From Synchiropus splendidus (lineage: Eukaryota > Chordata > Actinopteri > Syngnathiformes > Callionymidae): DNA of 64,000 nucleotides. The stretch spans positions 7,531,001 through 7,595,000 of the forward strand of contig NC_071349.1 of assembly GCF_027744825.2 (NCBI RefSeq), written 5' to 3'. Each line of letters begins with the position of its first letter. Within the stretch, counting starts at the first letter, position 1. Made by a program: the position numbers and the translations under genes. Below, piece by piece: positions 44,892-57,500 of the stretch. The notes under the pieces were generated by a model that was not told where the DNA came from, ran no database searches, and saw nothing but the letters and a program-made list of their open reading frames with translations.

Positions 44892-46330
44892 TCATTACAA
44901 GACTCTTTTATACACGTGTCACACCCAAAATGGAGATAAAATGTAGAACCAGGGTTTTCCAAAGCATTGGAAAATGAAGTTTGGCAATATTCCGGCTTTT
45001 ATCTCTCACTTGTTTTCATATTGTAAAATGGAGCCCAAACTGAAATAGCGCTGTTATCTTCTGCTGCCAACAGTGAAGTATGAAGGTCTTGTTTACATTA
45101 TTAACATGGACATTGAAGATCACTAAACCTGCATTAAAGCACTGATGTGTTAAAGACTTGCACGCTTGTCAGCTATCTCTTTCATGAATGGAAAAATACA
45201 GGATCCTGATGCTTTTGGTTTTAAACTTTCCACCGAACATTCAAAGGTTCTGGAGCAGGCGGAAGGCAGTCCTGATCTCTGGTGCTTTGGAGGGTGAGGG
45301 TAAAAGAAATCACGGTTTTTAAAGAAAATCTTGTGTGTTGGATGTCACAAGTTGGTTCTATGTAGAAGAGTCATCTTCAGATTGAGATCAGGACGGTTTC
45401 CTCGCCACTCGCAACCTTTGATGTTTATTTAGAGGTAAGGTTTATGGATGATCCAGGACCAATTAAAGCTAAAAATAAAAATGAAAATGTTTGCAACATG
45501 GTGAGTATGGAGAGAGCCCAGCTCAAAATAGAATTGACTGTATAGTTTTGCATATCTTGATAAACCCTTCCACCCAACATGACAACATTAAAACCTCGGT
45601 AATACATCAGTGAGGAGGTAGTATCCGAGCAAACTCACCTCAGATGTGGACAGTAAGACCACAGCATTTCCGTTCACCGTCACCTTTGGACGTTCATCGC
45701 TGCATAGGTGATACTCACACAAGCAAGTCCCTGTAAGATTATTATAAGCAGAGAGAGAACACTACTTCAGTGCAACGGAATCAAATCAAATGTCATTATT
45801 TTGACATGATCATTCATCACAATTCAATGTTTCTGAAATAATGAGGCTCCTGGGTGCAAAGACTGACCAGTGCTGCGGATAAAATATAAGGCAATAGAGC
45901 GGCAATTTAAAGAATTAAAAAAATGTTTCAGGTGACATTTTCTACTGTCACTGTATATGTCTGAGCTATTATTCCAGAGAATGAGTCTAACAAAGGTGTC
46001 ATGCTCTGCAAATATGTACAAGACAGTTAATGCATTTAACATAACAACAAGTATTTTTAGGTTTCGAAAGTTATCATGCATTTAAAAACATGTGTAATCT
46101 AATAACACATGCGTTTCTTACCGAGTTATATGATGAAAACAATGGAGAAATGAATATCATCACTAAAACGGCACTTTTAAAATTCCATTTTGTCTTCCAA
46201 AGTGGCGTTATTTCATCGAACCTGATAGCGTCTATATGATTTTTTTTTAAAACGCCGAAAATGAAAAATAAAAGTTTAGCAATCAAAACCTTTAAATAAC
46301 CTGTTGACGATGACGCAATTCCACTTCCTG
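44892..46330. other. Intergenic, nothing recognised
   Basis: AT-rich sequence with short open frames only; no coding similarity, RNA gene or clear repeat was seen. Confidence 0.45.
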
Positions 46331-46360
46331 CCATAGTTAGCGGAACACCTGACAGACACG
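46331..46360 (+). other. tdrd6: Probable 5' non-coding exon end of tdrd6
   Basis: An ETS-like cacttcctg and a strong donor (acacg/GTAAGA at 46361) precede the tdrd6 coding exon, whose acceptor cctcctgtgcag ends at 47012. The left boundary is unknown. Confidence 0.4.
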
Positions 46361-47028
46361 GTAAGAGATGTTGAGTTTCTCTTTTTCTTGAAGGTTATAG
46401 CGTCAAAACTAGGTGGTTTGATTCTTTCAGTGTGCTCACTTCATACGGGAAATGCGGGTGTGATCGTTTTTTTAGACTGTTGATAAATTCGAATTCCAAC
46501 TCTGATAATCAAACGTTGGAAAAATTCCATATATTACGACGCGATTGTGTTGTATAATTTAGAAAAATATCTGCATCGGAAGGTAATCATGCTGGCGTGT
46601 CCATCTGAAAATGATGCAGGAAAATTAGTCTTGATCATGGAAGCACAACTTCCAGGCAGCGAGCCGTGGAGATCAAGCCGCCGTGTCTTTACATGACCAA
46701 CCAGTAGAGGTCTCCATATCCCGACTGAAACTGAGCTGAAGCGTTTTCTGCATCGCCGACCGTGTATCACTGTGACACACTGTGACACGAGAGATGGACT
46801 TACATCGCATTTCAATTTTAAGTGTGTAAGATAAACTTTATCAATTTGGCTATTTACATTTTTTGGTGTAACGCTGGGTTGGATTCCAGCTTTGGTTCTG
46901 TTTGCCTCATAAATCAGGTCACAAACCACAGACACAGAGAAAATGTTATGTACTTTGAGGCTGGTTTTAATCGTACATTACTCCATTTGCCATTTGTTTT
47001 CCTCCTGTGCAGTTGCTGTCAGAGCTCC

Positions 47029-50000
47029 ATGATGTGTACCATTCCCTGTTTCCCACCGACTGGCTCCATGGTACAGGTCTTTATCAGCAGGGTAGACCTG
47101 CACCCCAGCTGTGGCCTGGTGGAACTCTTGGTCAATGAAGTTGGGAAGACTGTCTGTGATCGGACAAGACAGGAAAGGCTGACCCCTCTAAGGAAGTTCG
47201 AAGAGTCTGAAGGAAAAGCTGGAGACTTTTGTCTTGTTCTCATCAGTGGCTGCTGGCACAGAGCTTGCGTTGTGTCCATCCAATGTCAGAGTTGCACCGT
47301 GTTCCTCGTCGACCAAGGCCAACCCCACGTCGCTGCCCGTGAAGATCTGGCATGGGGGCGGGACGAGGATTTCAATGGAGCTTCAAGAGGCCATGTATGC
47401 ATTCTAGCAAATGTCCTCTCTGTTGGCATCGGGTGCCCTGAAAGTGCCACAAACTTCTTAAGTTCTTTGCCGGGGAAGACGTTTAAGGGTCTGGTTCAAC
47501 ATGTCTTGATTCCAGACACAATGTTTCTGATTGACATCCCGTTAATCTCCAAGTCCATGTGCAAATTTGGAGTTGCAAAGAAGATGCCGGCGGAGGAGTT
47601 CAAATGCCTGGTCCTGAAGTGTTGGAATCTACCCAGCGGAGGGGTGAACGGGGACCGTCTGCATGAGGTGGTTCAAAAAGAGTCTAAACTTGGCCGTGAT
47701 GAGGACTTATTCTCGCCTGACCTGATGAACGGCATATTTGAGACTGTCAAAGTGACAGAGGTTATCGATCCACAACACATTTTCTGCAAGCTAGCCATCT
47801 TTTCTAAAGCAGTGAAGACCTTCTCCGAAAAAATTCATCGGCACTATGAAGAGAGTGCTGATGTCACTGAGCTAAAGCCGCGTCACTGTGGATCTCCTTG
47901 TGCTTCAAGAGGAGAAGACGGTCAATGGCAAAGAGCTACGTTGAAACAAAACATCGAGGACAGGTCCTGCTCTGCGAAAGTCTTCTTTGTTGATGAAGGA
48001 AGAACTGAATTTGTCAAAATCGAAAACATAAGACCGCTTCGTGAGACATTTTTGAAGATGCCAGTGTTCACGTATCGTTGCTCGATGGACGGCGTCGCTG
48101 ATTTGGACACAGGCTGGACTCCTGACCAGACGGGTTATTTAAAGTCCCTCATTCTGAACAGGACTTTTGTGGCCAGGCTTGAGAGGCATGACATCACCAA
48201 AGACGTGTACTCCATCAACCTGTACGGAGAAAATGCTGTTTGCATAAACCATGCTTACTCAGAGATGATGGGTCTTCATCAGAAGGGGGCTCCTGTGCCC
48301 TTCTCTGATCTCATGTCCCTTCAGGAGGAACAGTCTTTGCAACATCCGACGAACGTGAGGGAATCACAAGGTGGTGCAGTGTTGAATCAAACTATTCAGA
48401 ATGAAAAGAGTCTCACTGTCACTGGACTCTCTACGACAAATGCTGGTTCGATAGGGAGAATTGCAAAGTTCCCAGGATGTCATGGTCTCCCTCACAATGG
48501 TGGCCACCTTTCCACAGGCTACAGATCTGAGTTCCCCTACAGCAATGACTCGCTCAACGAAGGCTCGGAAGTGGATGTTGACATATCCTGTGTTGAGAGT
48601 TCGGACAAATTCTGGTGTCAGATGACCAAAAATACTGAGTCTCTCAAGCGTCTCATGGCAGAACTTCAAGACTTCTATGCTTCGCCACACCCTCGACCAA
48701 TTGTTGAATCCGTCTGTGTTGCCCGAAATCCAGAAAACGGCAAGTGGTACCGAGCAAAGATCATGACTAATAATCACAACCCTGCTGTCGAGGTCCGGTT
48801 TATTGACTACGGTAAAACTCAAAGGGTCCCGGTCCAAGATATCCGCCCTCTTGACCCAGCGTTCCTGAGGCTCAATGCGCAAGCCTTCCAGTGCAGCTTG
48901 GCACCGAAAAATGATGCCTCTTTTGTTAGTCTGAGCCACTTTCAGAAGTTTGTGGACACTGCTGTCGCCACAAAGGAACAGTTGAAGTGCATCGTAAAAG
49001 CTAAACGGTGCGATGAGGAAGGTTTGTCAGTGAATGTGGTGGATATTACAACACTCTTCGGAAGTGCCTCTAAACTCTTCGACCAGGAATGTTCACAAGC
49101 AGCGGCTCATGTCACTTCAGATAAATATACCATCTCTGAACATGGTGTTGCAGTCGGCGGAAGTGAGAAGGTGTTGGTTACATGTGTGGAGACTGTGAAT
49201 CATTTTTACTGCCAGCTGGACAGGAACTCCAAACATCTTGAGAGGGTGAGACAAACCATAAAGAAGCTGATCAGACAGCCACAGGAGTCAGGAGGACAGC
49301 CTGGGGCCAACATTGTTTGCCTTGCTAGATACACTGATAACGTCTGGTACCGTGGTCAAGTTGTTGAGACATCCCCAAAACTGAAGGTGCACCTTGTCGA
49401 CTACGGAGACACTCTTCAAGTAAAGAGATCAGATTTGCGCCTCCTGCACGCAGGTGCTTGTACTTCTGTCCCGGTTCTCGCTGTTCCTCTGGGGCTGTTC
49501 GGTGTGCCGGCTAACACGCCCCCTGAAGTCAGCCATTGGTTCGCTAACCAAGCCATCGGCCGGAACTTCGACATTTCAGTGGTTGAGAAAGATAGGTCAG
49601 GAAAGTTGATGGTGGAATTGTTTGAGGAGTCCCTGAATATAAATGAAAATATTCGAGAGGCAATTGCAAAAGTGAAAGACGGCACCACACCAGCTGCCAA
49701 GCAGGTGTTGGCCACGATGGAAGAACACCAACCAAGACAAGCGGCTCAGAGGGACGCGACAAGTCCAGGTGTGGTGAGTGTGCGGGCACCGCACTGCATG
49801 TCTGCTCCTGAGGATCCCAAGATTCTTTCTCCAAAGGCATCGACAGAGGTTACAGCTGAGGGTTCGCTGGATGATGTGTCGAAGAACAGAGGGCCGGTGG
49901 CGGGAAACCTTAGTTCCAGAGACCAGGAAGCCTATGCCATTGCCAGAACCCAGAACACATACAAGAATCCAGATATTCAGCAGAACCACATGGAGGGGCT

Positions 50001-51906
50001 GAAGGCTTCCTTCGTCGTGGGACCCAACTACTTTTGGTGTCAGATCCCCAGCGAAGAAGACCTTGCCACTCTGGTACAGGACGCAGGGACCTCAGGCGAA
50101 GCTCTTTTGAACCCTGAAACTCTTCATCTTGGAAGTCCCTGTCTCGCTCTGAGCAACATGACCTGGTACAGAGCACAAGTCATCAGCCACACTGAAGATA
50201 AAGTCCACGTCTTATTTATGGATTACGGACATGAGTCAGACGTTCCAATGCAGAATCTGAAGGTGCTTCCACCATCTCTCCTGGAGTTGCCCCCACTAGC
50301 GTTTTTGTGTGCTCTCAAAGAGTTTGATGAAAGCAAAGGGTTCTGGAATGAAGATGCAGCCGATTTCTTCTGCAGTCTCCTTGTTGATAAACCCCTGAAA
50401 ATTTCAGTTTGTAGCATCAATGAGCATTCACAGAAGGCAGTCCCTCAGCATGCAGTTGAAATAGAGTGTGAGGGGTCAGTTGTTAACAGCCGAATGCACC
50501 GACACTGGAACACTGTGGCCAAAAGGATTTTGACAGAAAGCAGCCAGAATCAATCATCAGAAACAGTTATTTCTCAAGAGAACGTTGTGGAAGAGAGTAT
50601 TTCTTTGTTTAAGAAGCCAGTCCTTGATAAAAACATCATAGCATTTGCTTCTTGTATCGCAGAGCCCAAATTCTTCTGGTGTCAACTGGCGAATGCAGAG
50701 ATTCTCAACCAAATATCAGCCCTTGCTCAAGCGGCTGGAGCCGCAGCACATGAGGCTGTGACGCCTGAGGCTCTTCTCCCAGGGAGGCCCTGCCTGGCTC
50801 TGTTTCCCTGTGATGGTCAGTGGTATCGAGCCCAGGTGATCAGCAGGGCTGATGACAAAGTTCATGTCGTCTTTATTGACTATGGAAATGAATCAGAGGT
50901 GGACGTGAAGGATGTGAGGTCGCTTCCCAAACACCTGCTGGACTCCCCTCCTGCCGCCTTCTTGTGCTCCTTAAATGGATTTGATGAATCCAGTGGACTG
51001 TGGGGTGACGAGGCGAACGACCACTTCTACAACCTCCTGGTTGACAGGCCTCTTTCTGTGACGGTTTGCAGCGTGGAAGACTATCCAGAAATGTCTCTCC
51101 TGCAGTATTCCGTAGCAATAAACTGTGAGGGATTGGATGTCAGAGCACAGATGAACCAACACTGGAACCCACAAGCCAAAGAACAGACGCCTGAAACACG
51201 TTCAGAAGATGCTCCAGCAGCAAGTCCAGCTGTCTCCAAACAAGGTACCACTAACACGTACAAGGAGCCAACTGTCTCCGGTCGCAAGACTGAGGCAGCG
51301 TACGCTTCATGCATTGTTGAGCCCAAATTCTTCTGGTGTCAGCCTGAGAACTCCGACCTCACCACCATTTCTACATTATCACAGGAAGCTGGCAGTAATG
51401 GGCAGGAAGTTACGAACCCTGAGACCCTTGTGCCTGGAAGTCCATGTCTTGCTTTGTTTACCAGTGATAACCAGTGGTATCGAGCACAAGTGATCAGCAG
51501 GGTGGAGAATAAAGTTCAGGTGGTCTTCATCGACTACGGAAATGAGTCAGAGGTGGAGCTGCAGGATGTGAGGGTGCTTCCCAAGAGTCTGCTGGACCTG
51601 CCCCCGCTGGCCTTCCTGTGCTCCTTGAGAGGGTTCGACGACACGATGGGAGCGTGGATGGACGAAGCCACCGATGTCTTCTACAATCTTCTGGTTGACA
51701 AGCTTTTGAAAGTGTCGATTCACAAGATGGAAGTGAATCTGGAGGCTGCCGTTCCTCAGTATCATGTGGACCTTGAATGTGAAGGAGAGGCGGTCGACAA
51801 AGTGATGGAAAAATACTGGACTAAAAACAGGTTGGTTTACTCAGATTTACTCAGCGGTGTCACGTGATGTCTTGACTTTTCTGTCTCCTCCAGTGGACCA
51901 TTGTGA
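47029..51906 (+). CDS. tdrd6: Tudor domain-containing protein 6 (germ-granule scaffold)
   Basis: A multi-Tudor scaffold of germ granules and chromatoid bodies that binds methyl-arginine tails of Piwi proteins and other partners. Nearly all is one giant exon, as in TDRD6: about 1,600 residues. The start MMCTIP at 47029-47032 follows acceptor gtgcag by 16 bases and matches the human N-terminus MCSTPG. Seven Tudor cores are visible, for example CWHRACVV...FLVDQG, WQRATL...FFVDEG, WYRAKI...VRFIDYG, WYRGQV...HLVDYG, WYRAQV...LFMDYG and two WYRAQV...VVFIDYG. The last three modules (50006-50475, 50647-51132, 51303-51785) are close tandem copies. The 3' end is uncertain: unspliced, the frame stops at 51865-51867; splicing 51831-51893 (63 nt) gives a stop at 51904-51906; a donor at 51835 would add a different 37-codon tail. 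TDRD15 is the main alternative, but ankrd66 next door also flanks TDRD6 in human. AATAAA at 52067-52072. Confidence 0.85.
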
Positions 51907-52066
51907 CGTCACTCCAGCACTTGCTGAGAAAACAAGACTCGACCGTATTTTCGGGCATCGACGTGGATTCTGATGGTCTTGAGATTCCCCCAAAAATATG
52001 ACTTGGCAGTGGAGTTTCTGAAAATATTCCTCTCCTAATTGTTCTGAATTAGTTTGCTTATTTGGA

Positions 52067-52072
52067 AATAAA
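52067..52072 (+). terminator. tdrd6: Polyadenylation signal of tdrd6
   Basis: AATAAA 161 nt beyond the spliced stop of tdrd6. Confidence 0.6.
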
Positions 52073-52862
52073 ATACCAAAATTGCGTGTAAAGTCGCTTT
52101 ACTTACTAGATTGTCTTTTATCAATCAGCAGACTGGAAAGACATTTGTCTCCATAATCCTGTTGGACTTTGGCTGCATGTTCTGGAAACCCAGAGTTTAT
52201 TTCTGCCTCACTGTTCTCTGTCTTTAATTGCTCGCATCTTTGTGACTTTGTTTCCACACTGGTGGCTTTTCCAGATCAAATCTTTATTCCTGACTCATCA
52301 AAGGCTACAAGTAGAGCCGCGTCTGGGGAAGTGGGTCATACACTGCCGAGTGTGAGCAGGGAGGAGACGGTGCACACATCTATATCGTCTTCCTAAGTTC
52401 AGTTCACCTTATTCTGGGTTGGTGGATCCAAAAACAGGGACTCCTGCAGCTGCAGGGTTCTGTAGACATTTGTCACGTCATGAATCTTAAATGAATCTCA
52501 GGAACAAACTTAAAGAACAGATTTCTAAATCTGATCATCTGCTTGAGTCGAGCTGCTGCAACACACTGTTATTTATTGCTAGATAGTTCCAGCTGCTTCC
52601 GTCACACATCAGGTCCAAACTGAATCGTGGGGTTGAAAAACTCAAATGCCACTGGCTAGAAATGAGTCTGTACTATTGTCTTTCCAGATCTGCGCATACA
52701 AACTTTAAATATCTGCGTCACTGTGCACGCAAATATCAGACATTTATCCCAGCGACCAAGAAGGATTTCAAAACAAGCTATCTGGATTGGCGACGTTGCT
52801 ATATCGCTGCTCTCCGGCAGGTGTCGGTGTTATTCCGTCCCGCTCCTTATTGTTTATACTTC
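52073..52862. other. tdrd6-ankrd66 intergenic region
   Basis: No gene, RNA or repeat recognised; it includes the ankrd66 promoter at its right end. Confidence 0.45.
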
Positions 52863-52877
52863 GGTTGCTAGGCAACC
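52863..52877. promoter_or_regulatory. ankrd66: X-box (RFX site) at the ankrd66 start
   Basis: GGTTGCTAGGCAACC, a near-perfect inverted repeat of the RFX consensus, ends nine bases before the ankrd66 ATG. X-boxes this close to the start are typical of genes for motile or primary cilia. Confidence 0.8.
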
Positions 52878-52886
52878 CTTCCAAAC

Positions 52887-53516
52887 ATGACAGAGTTGCA
52901 CCAGGCGGCAGCAGCAGGGAATCTGGAGCAAGTGCTGCAGATCCTGAGGAAGAACAAGTGCAGTCCGAACGACAAGGATGTGGACTGGAACAACAAGACG
53001 CCGCTGCACTGGGCGGCCGAGAGAGGTAAGGCCACGTGACAGTGGGTGCTGTAGCTTCACGGCTTTGTCAGTAAACACGGAATCCCCGGCAGGATACACT
53101 GAGATCGTGCGGGTTCTGCTGGAGCACGGAGCCCGGCCGTGTCTGAGGACGGACTACGGATGGACGCCGGCGCACTTCGCCGCGGAGTCCGGTCATCTGC
53201 CCGTGCTGTCCCTCATGCACTCCTTCCACGCGCCGCTCGACAAGAAGGACGGCAGTGGAGACAAGCCGATACGGATCGCAGAAATCTACGGACACAAGGA
53301 CTGCGTCCAGTTTCTTAAAGGGTAAACAGCCGCTTTTGTCACGTGGCTCCAAGGCTCTGGATGTGACGGCTCTCCACCCTGGCGGTTCACAGAGCTGAGA
53401 TCGAGGGCGTTGCCTTTCGCAAGCTGGCGGAGGAGAGTGGGAACCTGGAGGAGGACACGGACGAAGAATGGGGAGACAAGGAGGCACCCAAGAAGAAGAA
53501 GAGGAGCAGCAAATGA
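52887..53516 (+). CDS. ankrd66: Ankyrin repeat domain-containing protein 66
   Basis: A small ankyrin-repeat protein of unknown biochemical role. Three exons, 52887-53025, 53093-53321, 53393-53516, separated by introns of 67 and 71 nt, give 163 residues. Ankyrin repeats cover about residues 1-125: MTELHQAAAAGNLEQVLQIL, DWNNKTPLHWAAERGYTEIV, GWTPAHFAAESGHLPVL and KPIRIAEIYGHKDCVQFL. They match human ANKRD66 closely (VDWN.RTPLHWAA, GWTPAHFAAESGHL). The C-terminus is acidic (NLEEDTDEEW) followed by a lysine-rich end (KKKKRSSK). The start ATG is the first after an X-box, so RFX control and a ciliary or sperm-flagellar role are inferred. Its neighbour tdrd6 is the same as in human. Confidence 0.92.
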
Positions 53517-54558
53517 GCAGTGCTGGAGTTTTTAATAGAGCAGTCACGTGAGTCACACAACACAACAAGCATACCTCCGATCCTAAGTGGTGGCTGGCTG
53601 CCACCGACCACGCTTGAACTTAAGCCGTTTTTCTTACTTATTCGTGGAGCCCACCAGCACGAACAAGTCCACACCAGGGAAACATTAAAACGACCGACAA
53701 GTCAATGAAAAATACTTTATTTAAAAAAGGAAAACAAGTCCAAAGTTTAAATTACAAGGCACATGATGAGTAAAATCAGTCTCACAATTTCTGTAATAAA
53801 AACAAAACAAAACATTGACCTAATAAATTCAACAAACACATTCTTCTTTGGGAGAAATACGACACATTTGTTGACCATTTTCAAATACAAACATCTATGA
53901 CCTGAGGACAAATCTGTCACCCGATTCAGCAAACTTGCGAGCAAGTGCAGCGGTCAGTCTCAGTTGAAGGGCAACAGTAAGAGGGAATGAAGGTGTAGTG
54001 TCTGGGAGTCAATCCGTGGCCTCCAGTGACACTGTCACGTGTCTCACCTTCCGTATGGTTTCTTTTTGTTCCTTCAGCTTTCAGTGTAAAAACGTTTCCA
54101 TGTCACTCTTTGATTCAAGACCTATGTCTGTTACTTTTTTGTCTTTTCACATGTCCACCATCACCTTTGTGTCTCGAAAATCACATTTAAAATCCTGCCA
54201 CTTGTTACACAACTATTCATTATCTTCAACATTTCTGATATTTTCCTACATCTTTTATAATTTATAGAGTAACATTTCAATCGCATTCCTTTAACACTGG
54301 TGGCATCATTTCTCATGTTTAAACTTCACATTTCCTTCTTGGATTTATCTGATTGTTTTACTGTGATTATTCTGTTGCTTTGTCTGTAAAACTCACCGCC
54401 TGCCTTTACAGTCCACCAGTTGATTGTCAGAGATTTGACTCAGAAAATAAGATATTTTAACCCCCAAAAGGCTCCAGGTAGTTGAGGTGACGTGACTTGG
54501 TAATAATAAACGTCCTGGACATCAGAAACAGCATGTACTGCAGTCGTCATCACATCAC
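53517..54558. other. Shared 3' region of convergent ankrd66 and slc5a6
   Basis: Contains the ankrd66 3' UTR and the slc5a6 3' UTR. A minus-strand AATAAA at 53716-53721 is the likely slc5a6 polyadenylation signal, giving a ~0.84 kb UTR that may overlap the ankrd66 transcript end. No other gene seen. Confidence 0.5.
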
Positions 54559-57500
54559 TCACACGGTAGTTTCATGCTCTGTGTACAACCAGGAGGGGAG
54601 GAAAGCTTCCTCCTGCGAGGTCATGTCGTCACGTGTGAGGGTCACTCCGTTGCAGTCCTTCTGATGGGGGGCGTTCTTAGTCTGCTATTGAGATATGAAA
54701 GTTGAAATTCAGGAAAAACATGTCAGGGGGCTGACTGAGTGAAACTGTGTGAGACCAAGTGGACTTACAGCCGCACAGCAGAGCTTCTTTTTCAGGCACT
54801 CGGGCAGAAATCTTCTCAGTTTCCTGAACAAGGGATAAACCGTCCCGGGTGCAACGTCCTCGGCTTTCATTGGTCCTGACACCAACAAACTGCATTTGTT
54901 AATGTCACAAATAGACTCCTTAATGCGTCGCACCCACCTGTGAGCAGACTGATGAGCAGGCCGGTTAGAATGACTGTGAAGCAGCTGACTCCACTGTACC
55001 ACATGTAGGACAGGGAGTAAAATCTTCTCAGTCCAGACGGAGCGCTACATCAATGAGACGTGAGTCAGTAACATTTCCACGCGGTGGCAACATGATCCGG
55101 TACCTCAGTGTGGCATTGACCACCGCCTGCACAGAGGCTGTCACATTGCTGGACATCAGCGACTCTCTGCAGTTGGGAGGAAGAGGTCTCGTACCGGAGC
55201 TTGTCACAATGCTTCCAATGCCAATCCAGAACACAAGGGAAAGACCTGCCCCAAGACCAGCTACTGCTCCCTAACAGTGGAGCACGTTGTTGGTTCCGTC
55301 TCATTTAAATGATAGTTCAGACTCCTTAACTCACAGTGGGGTTGGCCCACGGGAAAAACATCCCCAGACAGAAGAGGCCAAGGATAGGACCCCCCACCAT
55401 GCCAAAGATCTTCAGTGCCACCTAGGTGAAAACAGATGTCAGTGCTTGTCTGAATAACAAACTGCACTTGGAGCTCACCTGCAGAACCGAGTCCCCCATC
55501 AGGTGAGTCAGGTAGGCCATGGCCACACACAGCACCCCGTAAGACACCGCTGATGACGGAGAGACCTCTCATTGACAGCTGCTCAGTGACGCCGCAAACA
55601 TCCACCTACCCAGCAGCCTGGACAGCAGCGTCGCCCGTTTCTCCGTCATGGCAGGATACCGCGGTTTAATGAGGTCTTCCATGGTAACTGTGGCCAGAGA
55701 GTTGAAGGCGGTGGAGATGGTGCTGCACACAGAGTGAGTCGAGTCCGACCGCAGCCTTAGTGGGTCACTAACGTTTCCAAACACAACACTGAGGGCTCAC
55801 AATGAGGTCAGAGCGTGGAGCCTCACCTGAGCGCCGCACTGAACAAACAAGCAACGAAGAGACCCGGTAAGCCCGGCAGCCCCTGCAGCATGTCCATCAC
55901 AAAATATATCACCATCTGCCCAAGAGAGGAGTTCAGTCTGAGCTTGTTTGTCACGACAGGAGAAGCTCAGTAGCAGAAGTTACCGCGTCTCTTGACGTGG
56001 AACCCAGTTGCGCCGAGTGATCTTCACCACAGTAGCGAGCAAACATGACCAGTCCCATCACGCAACTGAGGGCCAGCGCCAGCTGCAGGGAGGGAAACAC
56101 CATGTAGCAGGACCTGCATGGAAAACATTCTCGTCACTGGTTTCTTGCATGGAAGAGAGAGCAGCACACAGCATTACACTTTTAATGAATACATCATACT
56201 AATGCTGCCATTAAAAAACAATCCAAACTATTTCCTCTGGCTGGAGTCAAAGAGGCACTTTCTAGTTGTGTTTTATCAAGACCAGTACACTTGCGTGACC
56301 GATGCTTGCCCTCTGCCTTCAGTCATTTTACCAACCACCTGTGAGAGAAAGTCCATTCGGCACACCTGACTGCTGCTTTCTCTGATCGGGCACTGAGGTA
56401 TCTTTGGACCTGGGCCTGGTTGACTCCATAGAGGGACAGCATCAGGAAGACCCCACCAACTCCCAGGGTCCAGAAGGTATGTCTCTCCGTGGGATCGGGG
56501 TTCAGACTGAACACATGAGACATGAGAAGGAGCTGAAGATAGACCACCTCGCCTTGAGGTTCATTCTCTCCCTGCTCACTCACTCAACTCCAGAGATGCG
56601 GTTGCCATCCAGGGCCTTGTTCCAGACTGCACCGACTCCCCCAGCCTTTTGAACCCCCACCACGATAACCGCCAGCTGGCCGGCAAACATCACCACAGTC
56701 TGGATGACGTCGGTCCAGATGACAGCTTTCAGTCCTCCCTGGATGGAAAGACAAACTTTTTATGTTTCATCTGCCAAAATCTGATTCTTAATGTTTGTCA
56801 GTCAATGTCAAAACCTTGCAGACAACTATAGTGGCAGCCCTCACCAGTGCTGTGTACAAGGTGCAGACCAGACCAGTCACCAGGACCACAGACCAGAGTT
56901 CAAATCCAGTGACTGCAAGTAGAAATGAAATCTTCCATTAGAAACGGAAGACAGGCGAGACTACAGCGTAATAAACAAGCGTTACCTTTATTGAGGGCAA
57001 AGGCAGGAGTATAGACACAGACTCCCATATAAACAACCTGAAGTCAAAGAAACAAGTTAATGGCCTTGATTTGAATGACTTGGCGAACAGCGTAGCTCGT
57101 TTCTTCACCAGCAGAGGGCGTCACTTATCGTGTTATAAAACCGTTATTATTCACCCAAGGTGCCCCGCGATTCACCAGGTCAATTCTGCTGTTGCATGAT
57201 CAGGCGACTCCACATCCTGATGTTTGTTTTAGCTCCACAACACAGTCCACTGCTTATCTTTCCATCTGAGACTGGCAGAACAGCATTCTAGTTCAGGACA
57301 GGTTTGCAGCAACTCTGAGCCCACTTGCTGTGTTGCTGCTTGACTTTCATTATCTCCCTGCACCCACTCTATTAGAACACTAATCCTGAATCAATATTTG
57401 CCCAGTTATTTTAGTCCGGCCAAAAACCTTTTCACAACGCATTTTCTAGTAACAGTCCCTAAAATGTAGCTGTGCAAACAGATGAATATTCAAACTGTAA

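Noticed and set aside
46822..47028. Extra 69 codons at the front of the tdrd6 open frame
   Set aside because: A polypyrimidine tract and acceptor at 47012 show this is intron; the first ATG after it matches the human N-terminus.
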